NCBI GenBank assembly: GCA_011800155.1
Contig: CM022371.1
Location: 3,224,001 to 3,288,000, forward strand
DNA: 64,000 bases
Reading direction: 5' to 3'
Origin: Flammulina velutipes
Lineage: Eukaryota; Basidiomycota; Agaricomycetes; Agaricales; Physalacriaceae
This document shows positions 46,959-57,662 of this stretch, one piece after another; position 1 is the first letter of the stretch, and every line of letters starts with the position of its first letter. The translations under genes were made by a program, and so were the position numbers. Under the pieces are notes generated by a model. The model had not been told where the DNA came from, did not search any database, and saw only the letters and a list, made by a program, of their open reading frames with translations.

Positions 46959-48482
46959 ATGGCGAACCACCAGTGGGAAGCGGAGCATGAGGGTAAGTGT
47001 TCTCTACCTCTCTATCTATGTTAGCGGCTGATACACATCGTGGCAGCACCTGGCCATGGCGAAGAAGCTTGGAGCACGACTGCTGTGTGGATATACGACA
47101 CTCTATGCTTTCTCGGGCTTATCCTCCTGCTACTCACGCTTCTTCCTGCCGTATTTTCCAAACGTATTACACGCCGGCGGGCGTGGTACAGCTTCATTTC
47201 GTCATGGATCGTTTTCGCCTTTTCTTATGTCTTGCTGGTCCATAACCAGTTCGAAAACATGCCTCATTTTGGGACATGCCTGATGCAGGTCTTATTGGTG
47301 TACAGTGCGCCACCTTTGTGAGTGGTCAAAGCTCTAGATAAGGGTGTGTTTCTAACATGGGTGTTAGGGTGGCTTGTACAGGTGTTGCTTTCATCTTAGA
47401 TGTACGCATTATCTTCTTCCTCCTCCCTTGCTGAGACTTATCACCAATGCCAGACCTTATTCTTGGTACGGACGGTTGTCTTGGGAAACCAAACCAAATA
47501 TCAAGACTTGGTGTGTTATCATTAGCGCAAACACGACACCGTTCTTAATACGCGTCAGATCATCATTATGCCATGGATCGCTTGGACACTTCTGATCATC
47601 TCAACATCTTTCGTCAGTATTGATCATAAACTATCTTTCTTCTCAAATGCTGATGCTGCAGTTAAAGCTCATTGGTGAACCTGAACAGATAGCTCGGGAC
47701 CCAACACATATGTACTGCCATAGTAAAAGCAGCGCCCCGTATGTGAAGATCGTTCTCTAGCAACAAGTTTGGCTTATCGGGAGCTTCACAGATTAATCGT
47801 TACGTTATGCATAACTTTCCCGTTGACAGCGATATGCATCGTCCTCGAATGTATGTTGTGGTCTGTGTCTGTACGTTACCATCTGACATCTCGTAGTGTG
47901 GCTTGCATACTTTCTCACAGTCCACTGGACCGCCTTCCGGCGCTATACAAACAGTCCCGAAATGGAGAGTCATACTCGATCCATTTCCATGATTATGCGC
48001 CTGGCAGTATTCATGACGATGCCCATCGGCGCGCTGGGTTTAGCGACGTATATTGCTTCGCATGATAAAGAGAGTACGATAACTTGGAATATCCTGCTCG
48101 TCACCTGTGCGTATCTGACCAGACAAAACACGGTGTCGCTGACTGCTCTCTGTAGTGCCTATCATGGCCGCGGTGACATTTGGTACGCAAAAGGTATAGA
48201 ACCCTGCTTTCTCATATTTGTTAACTCTCGAGTCTCATCGGTCTTTTACAGGATATACTCCATGTGTACTGGTGCAGGCCACTGGCACGCCATCAACGAG
48301 CGAAAAACGTCGGCTACAAGCAGATTGAACTAGGGTCCCAAACATGCTTTCCAGGCCCTTCTTCCCGAGACCTCAGTCTGGCACGCAATACTGGCCAAGA
48401 AGATATGACAAATTTGACGTTTGATACATTGAGAGCTCATAATGCAGTGCCAGGAATGCAATGGGTAGCACCTACAGCGTAG
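46959..48482 (+). CDS. Polytopic (probably seven-helix) integral membrane protein
   Basis: The first exon (46959-46992) reads MANHQWEAEHEG and is joined at phase 1 to APGHGEEAWSTTAVWIYDTL. Hydrophobic helices follow in several short exons: LCFLGLILLLLTLLPAVF, YSFISSWIVFAFSYVLLV, MQVLLVYSAPPLVACTG, IIIMPWIAWTLLIISTSF, a helix around 47790-47870, VWLAYFLTVHWTAF and AVFMTMPIGALGLATYIAS. That totals about seven helices before a hydrophilic tail ending GMQWVAPTA. The layout recalls fungal GPCR-like or Agaricomycete 7TM proteins of unknown function. I find no pheromone receptor, PQ-loop or opsin signature. Exon borders in the middle (47400-48200) are tentative. Confidence 0.65.
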
Positions 48483-48790
48483 TGACTTCCAGACGAACTT
48501 GTTGTACATTACGCTTTGAATCTGGGGCTTGTTTCGTCCAGCACGTGTCGGGAATGAGGATGACATGTTTTATTTGCTAGTCTCGTTGTAAAACCCATCG
48601 ATAACCAGCACAATTATGAGCAGGCTTGCGCGAGGCAAAGCCTTGCCTTTTACACGTGCAAGGAACGCGATCGGCCAGTCAGATCGTGGGAAATCCTGAT
48701 GAAATACAGACACCACTGACGTTTGCCGTACATATCTGTTTACTTCCACTCTTCCACCTCTCTCTTCGTCTTTTCTCTTTTCTTTCCGCA
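48483..48790. other. Intergenic region upstream of the gene at 48791
   Basis: The last 100 bp before the ATG are strongly pyrimidine-rich (TTCCACTCTTCCACCTCTCTCTTC), the classic fungal initiator context. No gene is recognised. Confidence 0.45.
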
Positions 48791-50234
48791 ATGGTCTTTG
48801 GGTTCTTCTCTAGGAAAGCGCCTCAGGCGTCAGAATCACCTTTCAAGCTTCCCGTACAACTGCGGACGCCATCCCCATCCGTAGACGGCCAATTCTTACA
48901 TCCTAATGCATCTCCATCTCTTGGACCGCCTGCTACCCCTTCTCCCACCCCGGACGCCGTCCAAACGACATTCAACCCACCTATAGCCGACGCCACAGAG
49001 CTCCAATCATTCATATCTTCCATCCCCCCAAAGACCTTTCACGAATACACCGTGTCACACCTAACCGAGGAGCCTCCATCCCAGGAAATCATCGATGCTC
49101 TCAGCTCCTTTTTCTCCCAACTTACACGACCCCCTCAATTGCACTGCGTTCGATGCCACAAGTCCTACTTCGACGTGGAGAACGGCGACAGAAGCTGTCT
49201 GGTCGCCCACGACGACGATAGTGCTACCGTCGAGCGTGTCAGTGGCGCGTACGAGACGCTCTACGGATGCTGCGAGAAGACTGTTGAAGGAGATGGAGAC
49301 ATGGGCCCGCCAGACGGTTACTGCTACGAGGGCAAGCATACCGTGTGTTATTTCATACCAAACCCTTATTCGAGCATCTCTGATCATACGCTGATAGACT
49401 GACATTAAACGCGCCCGATTCCGAGCTGATTCTTCTATCCACGACGACAAGCTAACATCATGCGCTATGATGCGATGCTTCGATCCACCACCATCACCAC
49501 CCTCCGATTCCGAAGGCTCTGTCGCTTCCAAGAGGAAGATTCGTAGACGTCCTCGCCGTTCTGTGAAGGCTGCAGACAACGACGATGCGCGAAGCACGAC
49601 GAGCTCTAAAGGCAAACGGAAGCGACCCATTACGGATGAAGGAGATGTACCTGACGTACCTGCCATACCTGTGACGCCAAAGTCCACACGGATGCGTCCC
49701 CCGGGCGCACAAGAAGAAGAGGAGAGTACAGACGAAGAAGAGGCAACCGTTGTCAACGATGCGGATATGCCCAGCATCTCCTCTGCCGTCAAAGCCAAGT
49801 CTAAACCCGCTCCCAAATCGCGCAAGAAACGGGCGAAGACGACTATTGATGACAAGCCATTCAAACCATCCATGGGCTCCGATGCTGATGATATGGATGT
49901 CGACGATGCAGCTTCGTCCGCCTCAAAGCCTAGACGAAAGCCTACTGTATCTAGGAAGAAGGCAACCCGCCCACCCCAAACACCTAGCCCTGCGCCTCCC
50001 TCATCTGCACCCAAGTCCCGCATTCCCTTCCTTACGTCCGAGGCATCTGCATCTCCTATACTCAAACCCTCTCGGTCGTCCCATTCTCCCACACGAAGCG
50101 TCGCTGGCGCCCGGCACGGTCGAAATGTGTCGTTCTCTTCCCGAACGCAGAGCGTAGAAGTCGTTGTCGAACGTCAGTTGAAGCCTAAACCATTGGGAGA
50201 GGTGGTAGCAACCAGTATCAGTGGCGAAGAGTAG
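48791..50234 (+). CDS. Basic, low-complexity protein with a Cys/His-rich patch
   Basis: Two exons (48791-49342, 49398-50234) close in frame at 462 residues, starting MVFGFFSRKAPQASESPF. The N-terminal 80 residues are Pro/Ser-rich. Residues about 85-110 (IIDALSSFFSQLTRPPQ) look helical. Then comes a compact Cys/His patch: HCVRCHKSYFDVENGDRSC, VAHDDDSATVERV, LYGCCEKTVEG and DGYCYEGKHT. It has the spacing of a small treble-clef or PHD-like zinc site, but I cannot match it to a known family. The C-terminal two thirds are disordered, with many Lys/Arg patches (KRKIRRRPRRSVK, SRKKRAKTT) and acidic stretches, suggesting a nuclear or chromatin-associated protein. No catalytic motif is seen. Confidence 0.68.
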
Positions 50235-50513
50235 TTACCCTCTACCCGAACTTTGTTTCCTTGCCTCTTAGTATTACCTTCATTTATATAAGTTCCAAAT
50301 ATCTACCTACTCGATCCTTACTCATACGTTTTCTCTTGTACCTAACTATATTACCCAGTGTAACTGACCTGCGAATTCGCAGCGTTTAACTTATCTGGGC
50401 TTGCTTGACCCACAACGAGGTTGGACTGGTTGGCATGAATCCAATAAATTACAGCTCGATAATCGAGCGAAGAATACAACATTACTCAACAGGTTGGTAC
50501 ACATGTACGCATT

Positions 50514-51878
50514 TTACTGTTCGCTCACAAAGATGCCAGCCATGCCCATGCCCGATCCAATGCACATGCTCGTCACGAAAACCTGCTCGTTATACTGCTT
50601 CGCGATGTTGAGACCAGTGGCAATCTGCCTTGCACCAGCTATACCGAACATGAGAAGTGTATCAACAATCGGAAAGGAACAGACGTACTCATTCCTAAGG
50701 GATGACCGAGCGCAATAGCACCTCCGTGCTTGTTGACCTTGTCGTATGAAAGTCCAAGCTTCTCCACGCTGTATACAGCTTGGCTGGCAAAGGCTTCGTT
50801 GATCTCGTAGAAATCAATGTCATCCTTGGTCAAGCCATTCTGTTCCAGCACCCTAGGAATAGCGTAGGCGGGACCGACACCCATAACACGGGGAGGAACA
50901 CCAACTGCGGCTGCTGCCACGAACTTGCCAATAATAGGCAGACCCAGCTTCTGAGCATGGGAGCGTCGGGTAAGGAGAACAGCGGCAGCACCATCGGATA
51001 CCTGGGATGCGTTACCGGCATGTGTTGTTCCATCCTTCTTGAACGCGGGCTTCAGCTTAGACAAGCTCTCAGCGGTTACACCATCCCGGACACCGTCATC
51101 CTTGTCTACCACGACCTCGACCTCCTTCTCAGTCTTGGGATCGATGACCTTGACTTTGAGGGGAACGATCTCTGCCTGGAACTTGCCCGACTTGCTTGCG
51201 GCAGCGGCGCGACGGAAAGATTCAGCAGCGAACTTGTCCTGTGCAGCACGCGTGACACCGAAGTCTGCGGCGACGTTTTCTGAAGTGATGCCCATGGGAA
51301 GAAGACAGTCCTCGGCTTCCTTGTTGGCGACCACAACCTCCGAGTAACCGTCTGCCATGGCAGATGGGCCAAACCCGAATGTCATGGATTCAACACCGGC
51401 ACCTGGAGAAATGTAAACATATATTCCATCTTTCACGACGTCTGCCACGTACCGATACCAATGTCAATTTGACCAGCTTTGATTGCGTTGGCGATTTGGT
51501 TGACAGCGCTGAGACCTGAGGAGCATTGACGGTTGACAGTGTAGATAGCGGTCGTATTAGGAATGCCAGCGGCGAGGGCAGCCATTCTAGCGGTACTGGC
51601 ACCACCAGAGGGAGGAAGGACGTTCCCAACAGCGATATCCTCGATGAGAGCGGGGTCAAGGTTGGCTTTCGAGTAGACGGCACGAAGCACGCCAGAAAGG
51701 ATTTCTTCTGGGCGAGTGTCCTTGAAGCCTCCCTTCTTCGACTGGAAGGAAATGAGTTTGCAGTTGTAATGAGTGCCGTCGATGGACGTACCTTGGTCAT
51801 TGCCGAGCGCAGCGCGACGACGATAACAACATCGTCGGCGTTCTTCTGGGTAATTGCGTTTCTTGCTGCTGAGGGCAT
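50514..51878 (-). CDS. 3-ketoacyl-CoA thiolase (acetyl-CoA C-acyltransferase)
   Basis: Four exons encode MPSAARNAITQKNADDVVIVV through to GMGMAGIFVSEQ, about 410 residues. Catalytic segments are complete: the acyl-Cys in YTVNRQCSSGLSAVNQI, NEAFASQAVY, the His in GGAIALGHPLGMTGARQ and the second Cys in TSMCIGSGMGMAG. This is the last enzyme of the beta-oxidation cycle, cleaving 3-ketoacyl-CoA to acetyl-CoA. In fungi the POT1 type is peroxisomal and enters through an N-terminal PTS2. Here I see neither a clear PTS2 in the first 30 residues nor a PTS1 at the end (SEQ). The other possibilities are an unseen upstream exon, a degenerate signal, or a cytosolic or mitochondrial thiolase. The first intron splits the conserved ALRSAMTK / SKKGGFKDT junction and keeps frame. 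Confidence 0.92.
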
Positions 51879-52185
51879 AGTGGTGGTATAAGGTCAAGTG
51901 GGGGTTGCACAACGTACCGTCACCGAATTTTGATCGTCAGACAATCACATGCTAGCAATCGGAACCCGGGGCATTGGTTGCCGAATACCGGGGCACGTAT
52001 TTCGCTGATTGGTCCCCGCACCTCCCCGCGCGTATGATTTCAAAAAGAGACGGCGAAGAACGCGTGTTGATTATGGAGAAATTTGCGCCACATGCGTGAA
52101 CGCCGAGCCCGCTGACGCGTGACGATCATATGACTATGTGTCACAGTGAACGCATTTCTCCTTCTCTCCATCGTCAGGTCAATCC
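51879..52185. promoter_or_regulatory. Divergent promoter region, thiolase / FunK1-C
   Basis: 307 bp separate the two start codons. The region has several CG-rich short motifs (for example CCGGGGCA at 51967-51974, and CCGGGGCA again near 51989-51996). These might be activator sites, but no known fungal box was identified with confidence. Confidence 0.35.
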
Positions 52186-54599
52186 ATGTTTACCACGTCG
52201 TTCAATATCTACTCTGATCACACGGAGGATGCCTGGCAGCAAACCAAGATCCCAGTAGTCTCCATTGAGCATATGTTACAGCACATGTTGCCACAGGGAG
52301 TCAGCACTACCGATATGGACGACATCAAGTCCGTCTGTAGACACAAACTACTCAAAAATGGACGTATCAGACACTTTCCGCTGGATCCATCTGCACTTGA
52401 CCTAGGAGTATACGACATATTCTCTGAACTCATCGATATTTTTACGGCCATCAAGAAGGAGATACCACTAGATGACACCGACATCCTGTATAATGAATTA
52501 AAAGCCACCAGCGATTCACTTGACGCTGAAGAACGATCCATATGCGACGCAGCTTGCTTTGAAGTGTTCGCAAGATATAATAATGACATTGGAATAAACA
52601 GTGTAAAGTCTCGCCACGTATTCTATGTTCTCGGATTGACGATTACGACAGAACGTTCGAAAGCTTATAGATGCAGTGTCTTCTCTTTTCTATGAAGATC
52701 CTCGACGCCTCTCTACATTTGGCCTCACGATTGAAGACACGAATACGAGAATATGGTTCTTTTCTCGCTCCCACATCGTGGTTTCAGAGCCATTCAATTT
52801 CATAGCAGTTAGTCCTTTCCTTGAGAACCACACCCGCCTCACAATGATCTCTGCATAGAACATCAACCCTCTGGTCCACTATGTAGTCTCTATTTCGCTT
52901 TCCACCCCCGAGGCGGCAGGACTTGACCCGAGCATCAGACATATATCCGGGGTGGTACCAGATGCTGTCTACGAATATCTGGTCGATGGAATCTGGTACA
53001 GAACTGTCTCCTGCCTCAACGACTCTGGCACGAAATCCATCGTTGGGAAGAATTCTCGGATTTGGCATGCCCAGAATGCGGACGGAGTTGACTACGTGCT
53101 AAAGGAATATTGGCCCTGCAGCGATGACTTGACAGAGGAGCAGATACAACACTCTATCCTGGATCGCGTCAACAAGGTGAACCCCGTCAAGGCGAGCGTT
53201 ATGGATCCAACCAGGTTCATGGACCACTTCATGCCCATCCACGTTTGCAAGGTCATGGACTGTACGACCCTGTCGTTTATGCGCCATTCACTTCCGGAGA
53301 ATCACAAATGGTACCCCCTCTTTTGTCCTATCCCCTGGCCTGTCTTTGGTGGTGGCATCCCGAAACCTGTACATCAGCGGTTACGACATTCGTCCTCTTT
53401 TGCACCCAGCTGTATTCGCTTCAAAGACCGAAAGCAATGTCGAATTCTCTTCCCTGGGGTTGGGACGGCCTTGGGGGACATCGATGACTTCCCGTTAACT
53501 TTCAAATCCCTTGCACACGTCGCGAAAGGTCTGTTCCATTCAGTATTTTGATGTGTAGCTCATAATCTTCCAGGTCTGATGTATCTTTACAGTGCTGGCG
53601 TCGTTCACCGTGGTCTAAGCCTTGGAAACATCATTCTTCTCGACGGCTACGCACGATTTTCTGATCTTGAGTATTCATTGCGCTTGGACAATGAGAAAGA
53701 TGTACATACTCGTAGGAAAGCAGTAGTCAGTATTCTTGCTCTCTGGACATACATCCGTTTGTTTACTCCTTTTTCCATAGGGAACCCTGGCCTTCATGGC
53801 TACCGAGGTCAGGAATCGCGGGTACCAGTTCCGCCACTTCAAGACTTACGAGATCTTCATAATTAACCTGGACCATACGATCCTGAAATACTGTCCAGAT
53901 GCTTTCATCTCCAGCGATCGCGTCACTCGGTTGGTCTGGTGTGAAGTCGCCATTATATTGGTACTTGTGCCAGTGTTACTTACATTGGTGGAATGGGTAC
54001 GCGCCATAACCCCAAGGCCCAATATTTCCGATTCTACACTACAGCTAGCAGCGATTCCCGTGGCGATATTGGTGGCGACATCCCTGCTCTGGAAAGTCTC
54101 CTGGTCGTCGAAGAGGCCAACAGTGCCTACACAGGTGGGGCGCACAAACAAAGTGCCTTTGTTACCTGGCTATCTCCACGATGTCGAATCCCTCTGGTGG
54201 TTGGCGCTTTGGGAACTGGCAAACAAAGTATCACTTGTCACAAAACAATCAACGCCACCCGATGAATTCTCCAGGCGGCTGGGCGGGCGGGCGGCAGGGT
54301 TCTATGGGGTCCTTGGCGACTCTGGGCTTCTCGATGGGAGGTCGATGCTATTCAGCACCGACTATGACTACTATTCGCCCAAGCTCATAGATCCTCATTT
54401 CCGCGAAGCAGCAGAGATTCTTGGAATCATGCGTTCCATCATGATTTACCACTACGTCAAGGAGGAGAACAAACCGGAGTTCCCACTCAACCTACTGCAT
54501 CCGCCTATGTTGGGTTTGTATCTTGACTTCAACACGTATCTACAGGGTATCGCCTCCTCTAAAGTAAACGGAGGAGTGGAAAACCGGATGTACAATTGA
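52186..54599 (+). CDS. FunK1-type kinase homologue, copy C, with HRG in place of HRD
   Basis: Starts MFTTSFNIYSDHTEDAWQ and runs through about seven exons to GGVENRMYN. The FunK1 leader helices contain NTRIWFFSRSHIVVSEPFNFI. The kinase part has GKNSRIWHA, the N-lobe Lys in YVLKEYWPCSDD and MYLYSAGVVHRGLSLGNIILL. Here the catalytic Asp of HRD is Gly (codon GGT at 53612-53614), one transition from GAT, while the Asn and the following ARFSDLEYSLRL are kept. GTLAFMATEVRN is the P+1 region. The C-terminal segment repeats the family's HDVESLWWLALWELAN. Because the catalytic base is lost, the protein is probably catalytically weak or a pseudokinase. Some splice sites in 53300-54200 are tentative. 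It is only distantly related to copies A and B. Confidence 0.73.
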
Positions 54600-54669
54600 A
54601 TGGGCAGATTCAGGTATTTGGTTTGCACAAACGGTTGTTGATACATTCATAACGAGGCGTAGAATACTT

Positions 54670-56864
54670 TCAATGTACATGCTCTATCTCGCGCTTTTCT
54701 GGACCTTCATCACTCTGTTTCTTCTCACCCTCACCTAGATCTTCAACCACACGTTTGACCTGTTCTTGCTTGATATCACCCTCGTACACTGGAATATTCG
54801 TCAGTATAGCAACACACGTGCACACGAAGATGGGACCCACAGAATGACAGCTCTTCGAGTGTTTTCTGGGACGTCTCTGGCCACAGGAAGTAGACACATA
54901 GAACCTCAATAGCGATCCAGACGCAATAACTGAGGAGATTCAACCATTAGGGCGAGGACGAAAGCATGCAAGGAGTTCTTACCTTAAATAATATTTCCAA
55001 CCTAAGAGCAGAGGGCATATTAGTGAATCGAAGGAGCTACTAATGTGAGGACCCTACGTACCAGCATTGGCCAATCCAATCGGATTGACGAATTGGTTGA
55101 AGAAACCAGCCATGCGACTGAACCACTGGAAGACTGATATGCCTTTGGCGCGAACATGGAAGGGGAAAAGCTCCACGAGGAAGGCTGAGACGACAAATTA
55201 GTTTAATTGGTTTCGACCAAGATAGCGCTTACTGTAGGTCAGAGCATTGAAGGCGATGTTATAGCAAGGGCTGTAGAGGAAGATAAAACTAGGTAATGAA
55301 TGAGTAACAATATGCTTCTAGTCAGCCGAACGGTTATCACTCACGCAATCACAGTTCGAGAAGAGGCTTGACTTTCAGTCATAGCGTAGTTCGCGCTGGC
55401 GATGGTCCATCCAGTGAATATCAACAAAATCGACACTGTTCCGATCTAATACCGAATAATTCAGAAAGAGTAAGGGGTTTGTAAGAAAACATCGTACGAG
55501 GTATACAGTCCTTCTCCTGTAACGTGAAACCGTGAGAGCAAAGAAGGTGGCGTTGACGAATCCCCAGCAGGTGAAAGCCAAGTTGATCAAGTTCTTGGTG
55601 CGGTTGTCTGTGACCCCGACATTGTCCAGAATTCGCGCAAGATAGTACCTAGTGGAGTTCAATGACCGGTATCACAAGCAAGTACAAGAAGACGTACGAT
55701 GTGAGACCGTTGCCACTCCACTGCGTGAAGAGGCCCAGAAGGGCTCCTACGAGCAGACGTCTTCGCATGCCTGCCGTGGACACGAGGTCAGTCCAAGTAG
55801 TTTTCGAGGTCTCGCGTTCCAGCTCGATGGTCTTCTCGATTTGTGCGTACTCAGCCCTCACGAACTCGGAGTCCACATCTCCCTCAGCATGATATTTGAC
55901 GAGAACCTGGTAAGCCTCTTCACCACGACCACGAGCGATCAGCCAACGAGGCGATTCTGGTAGAAAGAATATAAAGCCAATCTGGAGAAAACTGGGGACG
56001 ATCTGAATGATAGACGGAATGCGCCACCCCCAGTTGCTCTTCATTTGGAACGTGCCGAGGGTCGTACCAGCAGCGGTGATGGATCCTTTGAACATAGACA
56101 TCAATAACTGATGTACGATGAGTTATAGAAGCTTACCAATAAACCAACAAGCGTTGAATAAAGAGCCTAGAATCGCTCGCTCCTTCGGATGTGATAATTC
56201 TAGTCAAGTGTGACCGCACATTTCTATAGAGGATAGCTAACGACTCACCTCCGATAAGTGAAGAGGCAGCGACGATGGCAAACGGAATCCCAAAACCCAA
56301 GATAAGGCGTGAACAGACAAACATGGCAACTGAATCCCTTGAGTAATTTCCAAAACCGTGGCAAGAATTTTCAACTCACAGTTCTGCGAAGCCGTTTGGA
56401 GGGCAGCCCCAATGACCATGAGAATGCTGCCAAAGACAATAGCCCATCTTCGACCGAGACGATCTGACACCCATGGGACAAAAGGCAAAACTACGATGGC
56501 TCCGAGAGAATAGATGGCGGACATGAGACCCAACAATGTTGAGCGGGGAGAGTTGTAGACTGCAAATCCCTTCAATAACAGCCCACGGGGAGTTCTCTCG
56601 AAAGTGCATACATGTATCCCATGAATCCACCGCTTGCAAGCCATTCATCATAGACGAGTCGAACCTTCCCAAGCGTGTATCATTAGTCTCATTCGACAAT
56701 TACTAGAGGACACTCACCCGCTAGTCATCTCCACACCGATGCACGTTGGCAGCAGAAGCAGGTACAAGATACGGAGATTGGGCTTCCGGTACCATGGTGT
56801 CGTATCCTGCGCTGCGAGACGAGAGACGAGGTCGGCGGCGTCGTTTGCTGGCACAGGGGCGACC
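54670..56864 (-). CDS. MFS sugar transporter (hexose / lactose permease type)
   Basis: Begins MVAPVPANDAADLVSRLAAQD and passes through many short introns, as is usual in Agaricomycete sugar porters. Family landmarks are DSSMMNGLQAVDSW (first loop), VSDRLGRRWAIVFGS, the GxxxGRRx-type loop, ESPRWLIARGRGEEA (the PESPRWL motif after helix 6), LVGALLGLFTQWSGNGL, TVYLIGTVSILLIFTGW and VELFPFHVRAKGISVFQW (PxxxRxxG). The final part has FLWPETSQKTLEE, the PET motif at the end of helix 12, and a charged tail ending EIEHVH. It should import hexoses or disaccharides by proton symport. The exact sugar cannot be read. Some exon joins between 55200 and 56300 are approximate. Confidence 0.88.
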
Positions 56865-57662
56865 ATCTTGACTCCAGAAACTAGGCGAGGTCAAAAGAAC
56901 TCTCCTTCCCCGCACTTCGCTTCTAGCTGACATTTAAACAACAGAGATGGAACTCGTGGCGCCATTGGGTTTCTCCAGAATTGTGCCGCAAAGATGCTTC
57001 TTCCAGGGGATGTATACATTCGAGACCATATGCGTGGTAGATTTTCCGGGCTTCGTCGGGGTAAATGGAGACGGAACAAGAATACAGACCCATCAGTGAG
57101 GCGTAGATGGTCACGATAGGTCCATGTCCAGAGTTCCTTACGGGAGGCAACCCTGCTTCATTCAACAACCAGATAATTTGCGGGGAATGCTCGGTTTTGA
57201 GATCAGATGGAATCAGCGTTGGTTGGGTATTGTCGACCGTAAATAAGCCTCGTTGCTTGCTTGGACGCTCGGAGTAGAAATATCCGGGGACGGTAAGCTG
57301 GTAACGGAATTACATACACCTTCATGTCACCATTTGCCCGTGTGGTTGGTTGGCCGTCGGGGTGTTTAGAGTCACTCGCCTGTGTCAGTTTCAAACTTGT
57401 ATTTCACCTAAGAATGCGAGGTTAGTCAACATTATCTCGACGAAAAGAAAACACGTACCTGCACTAACTATATCAAGGACATGCGTGGATACTAAGTCTG
57501 AAGGAGTAAAATAAAAACCATATATACACAAAAACAAGTTTACACCAGATAGACCAAAAGATGGGTGATCAGGAAACCATGCAAGAAAGCCAGGGCAAAG
57601 CCGGAGAAGAATAATCAAACAACAAGGTAGAACGGATAAATGGAAGGAAGGAGGTCCACAAA
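56865..57662. other. Intergenic region between the MFS transporter and Boi-like genes
   Basis: About 800 bp with the transporter's promoter and the Boi-like gene's 3' end. Small frames (for example minus 57168-56923) are open but have no conserved motif; I do not call them genes. Confidence 0.45.

Noticed and set aside
48823..50092. Long minus-strand frame 49061-50092
   Set aside because: Antisense of the plus-strand low-complexity gene at 48791-50234; its own Ser/Gly/Asp-rich composition is a mirror of that gene.
57169..57662. Possible small gene upstream of the MFS transporter (minus 57394-57203 and neighbours)
   Set aside because: Frames are short, have no conserved motif and no consistent splice pattern.
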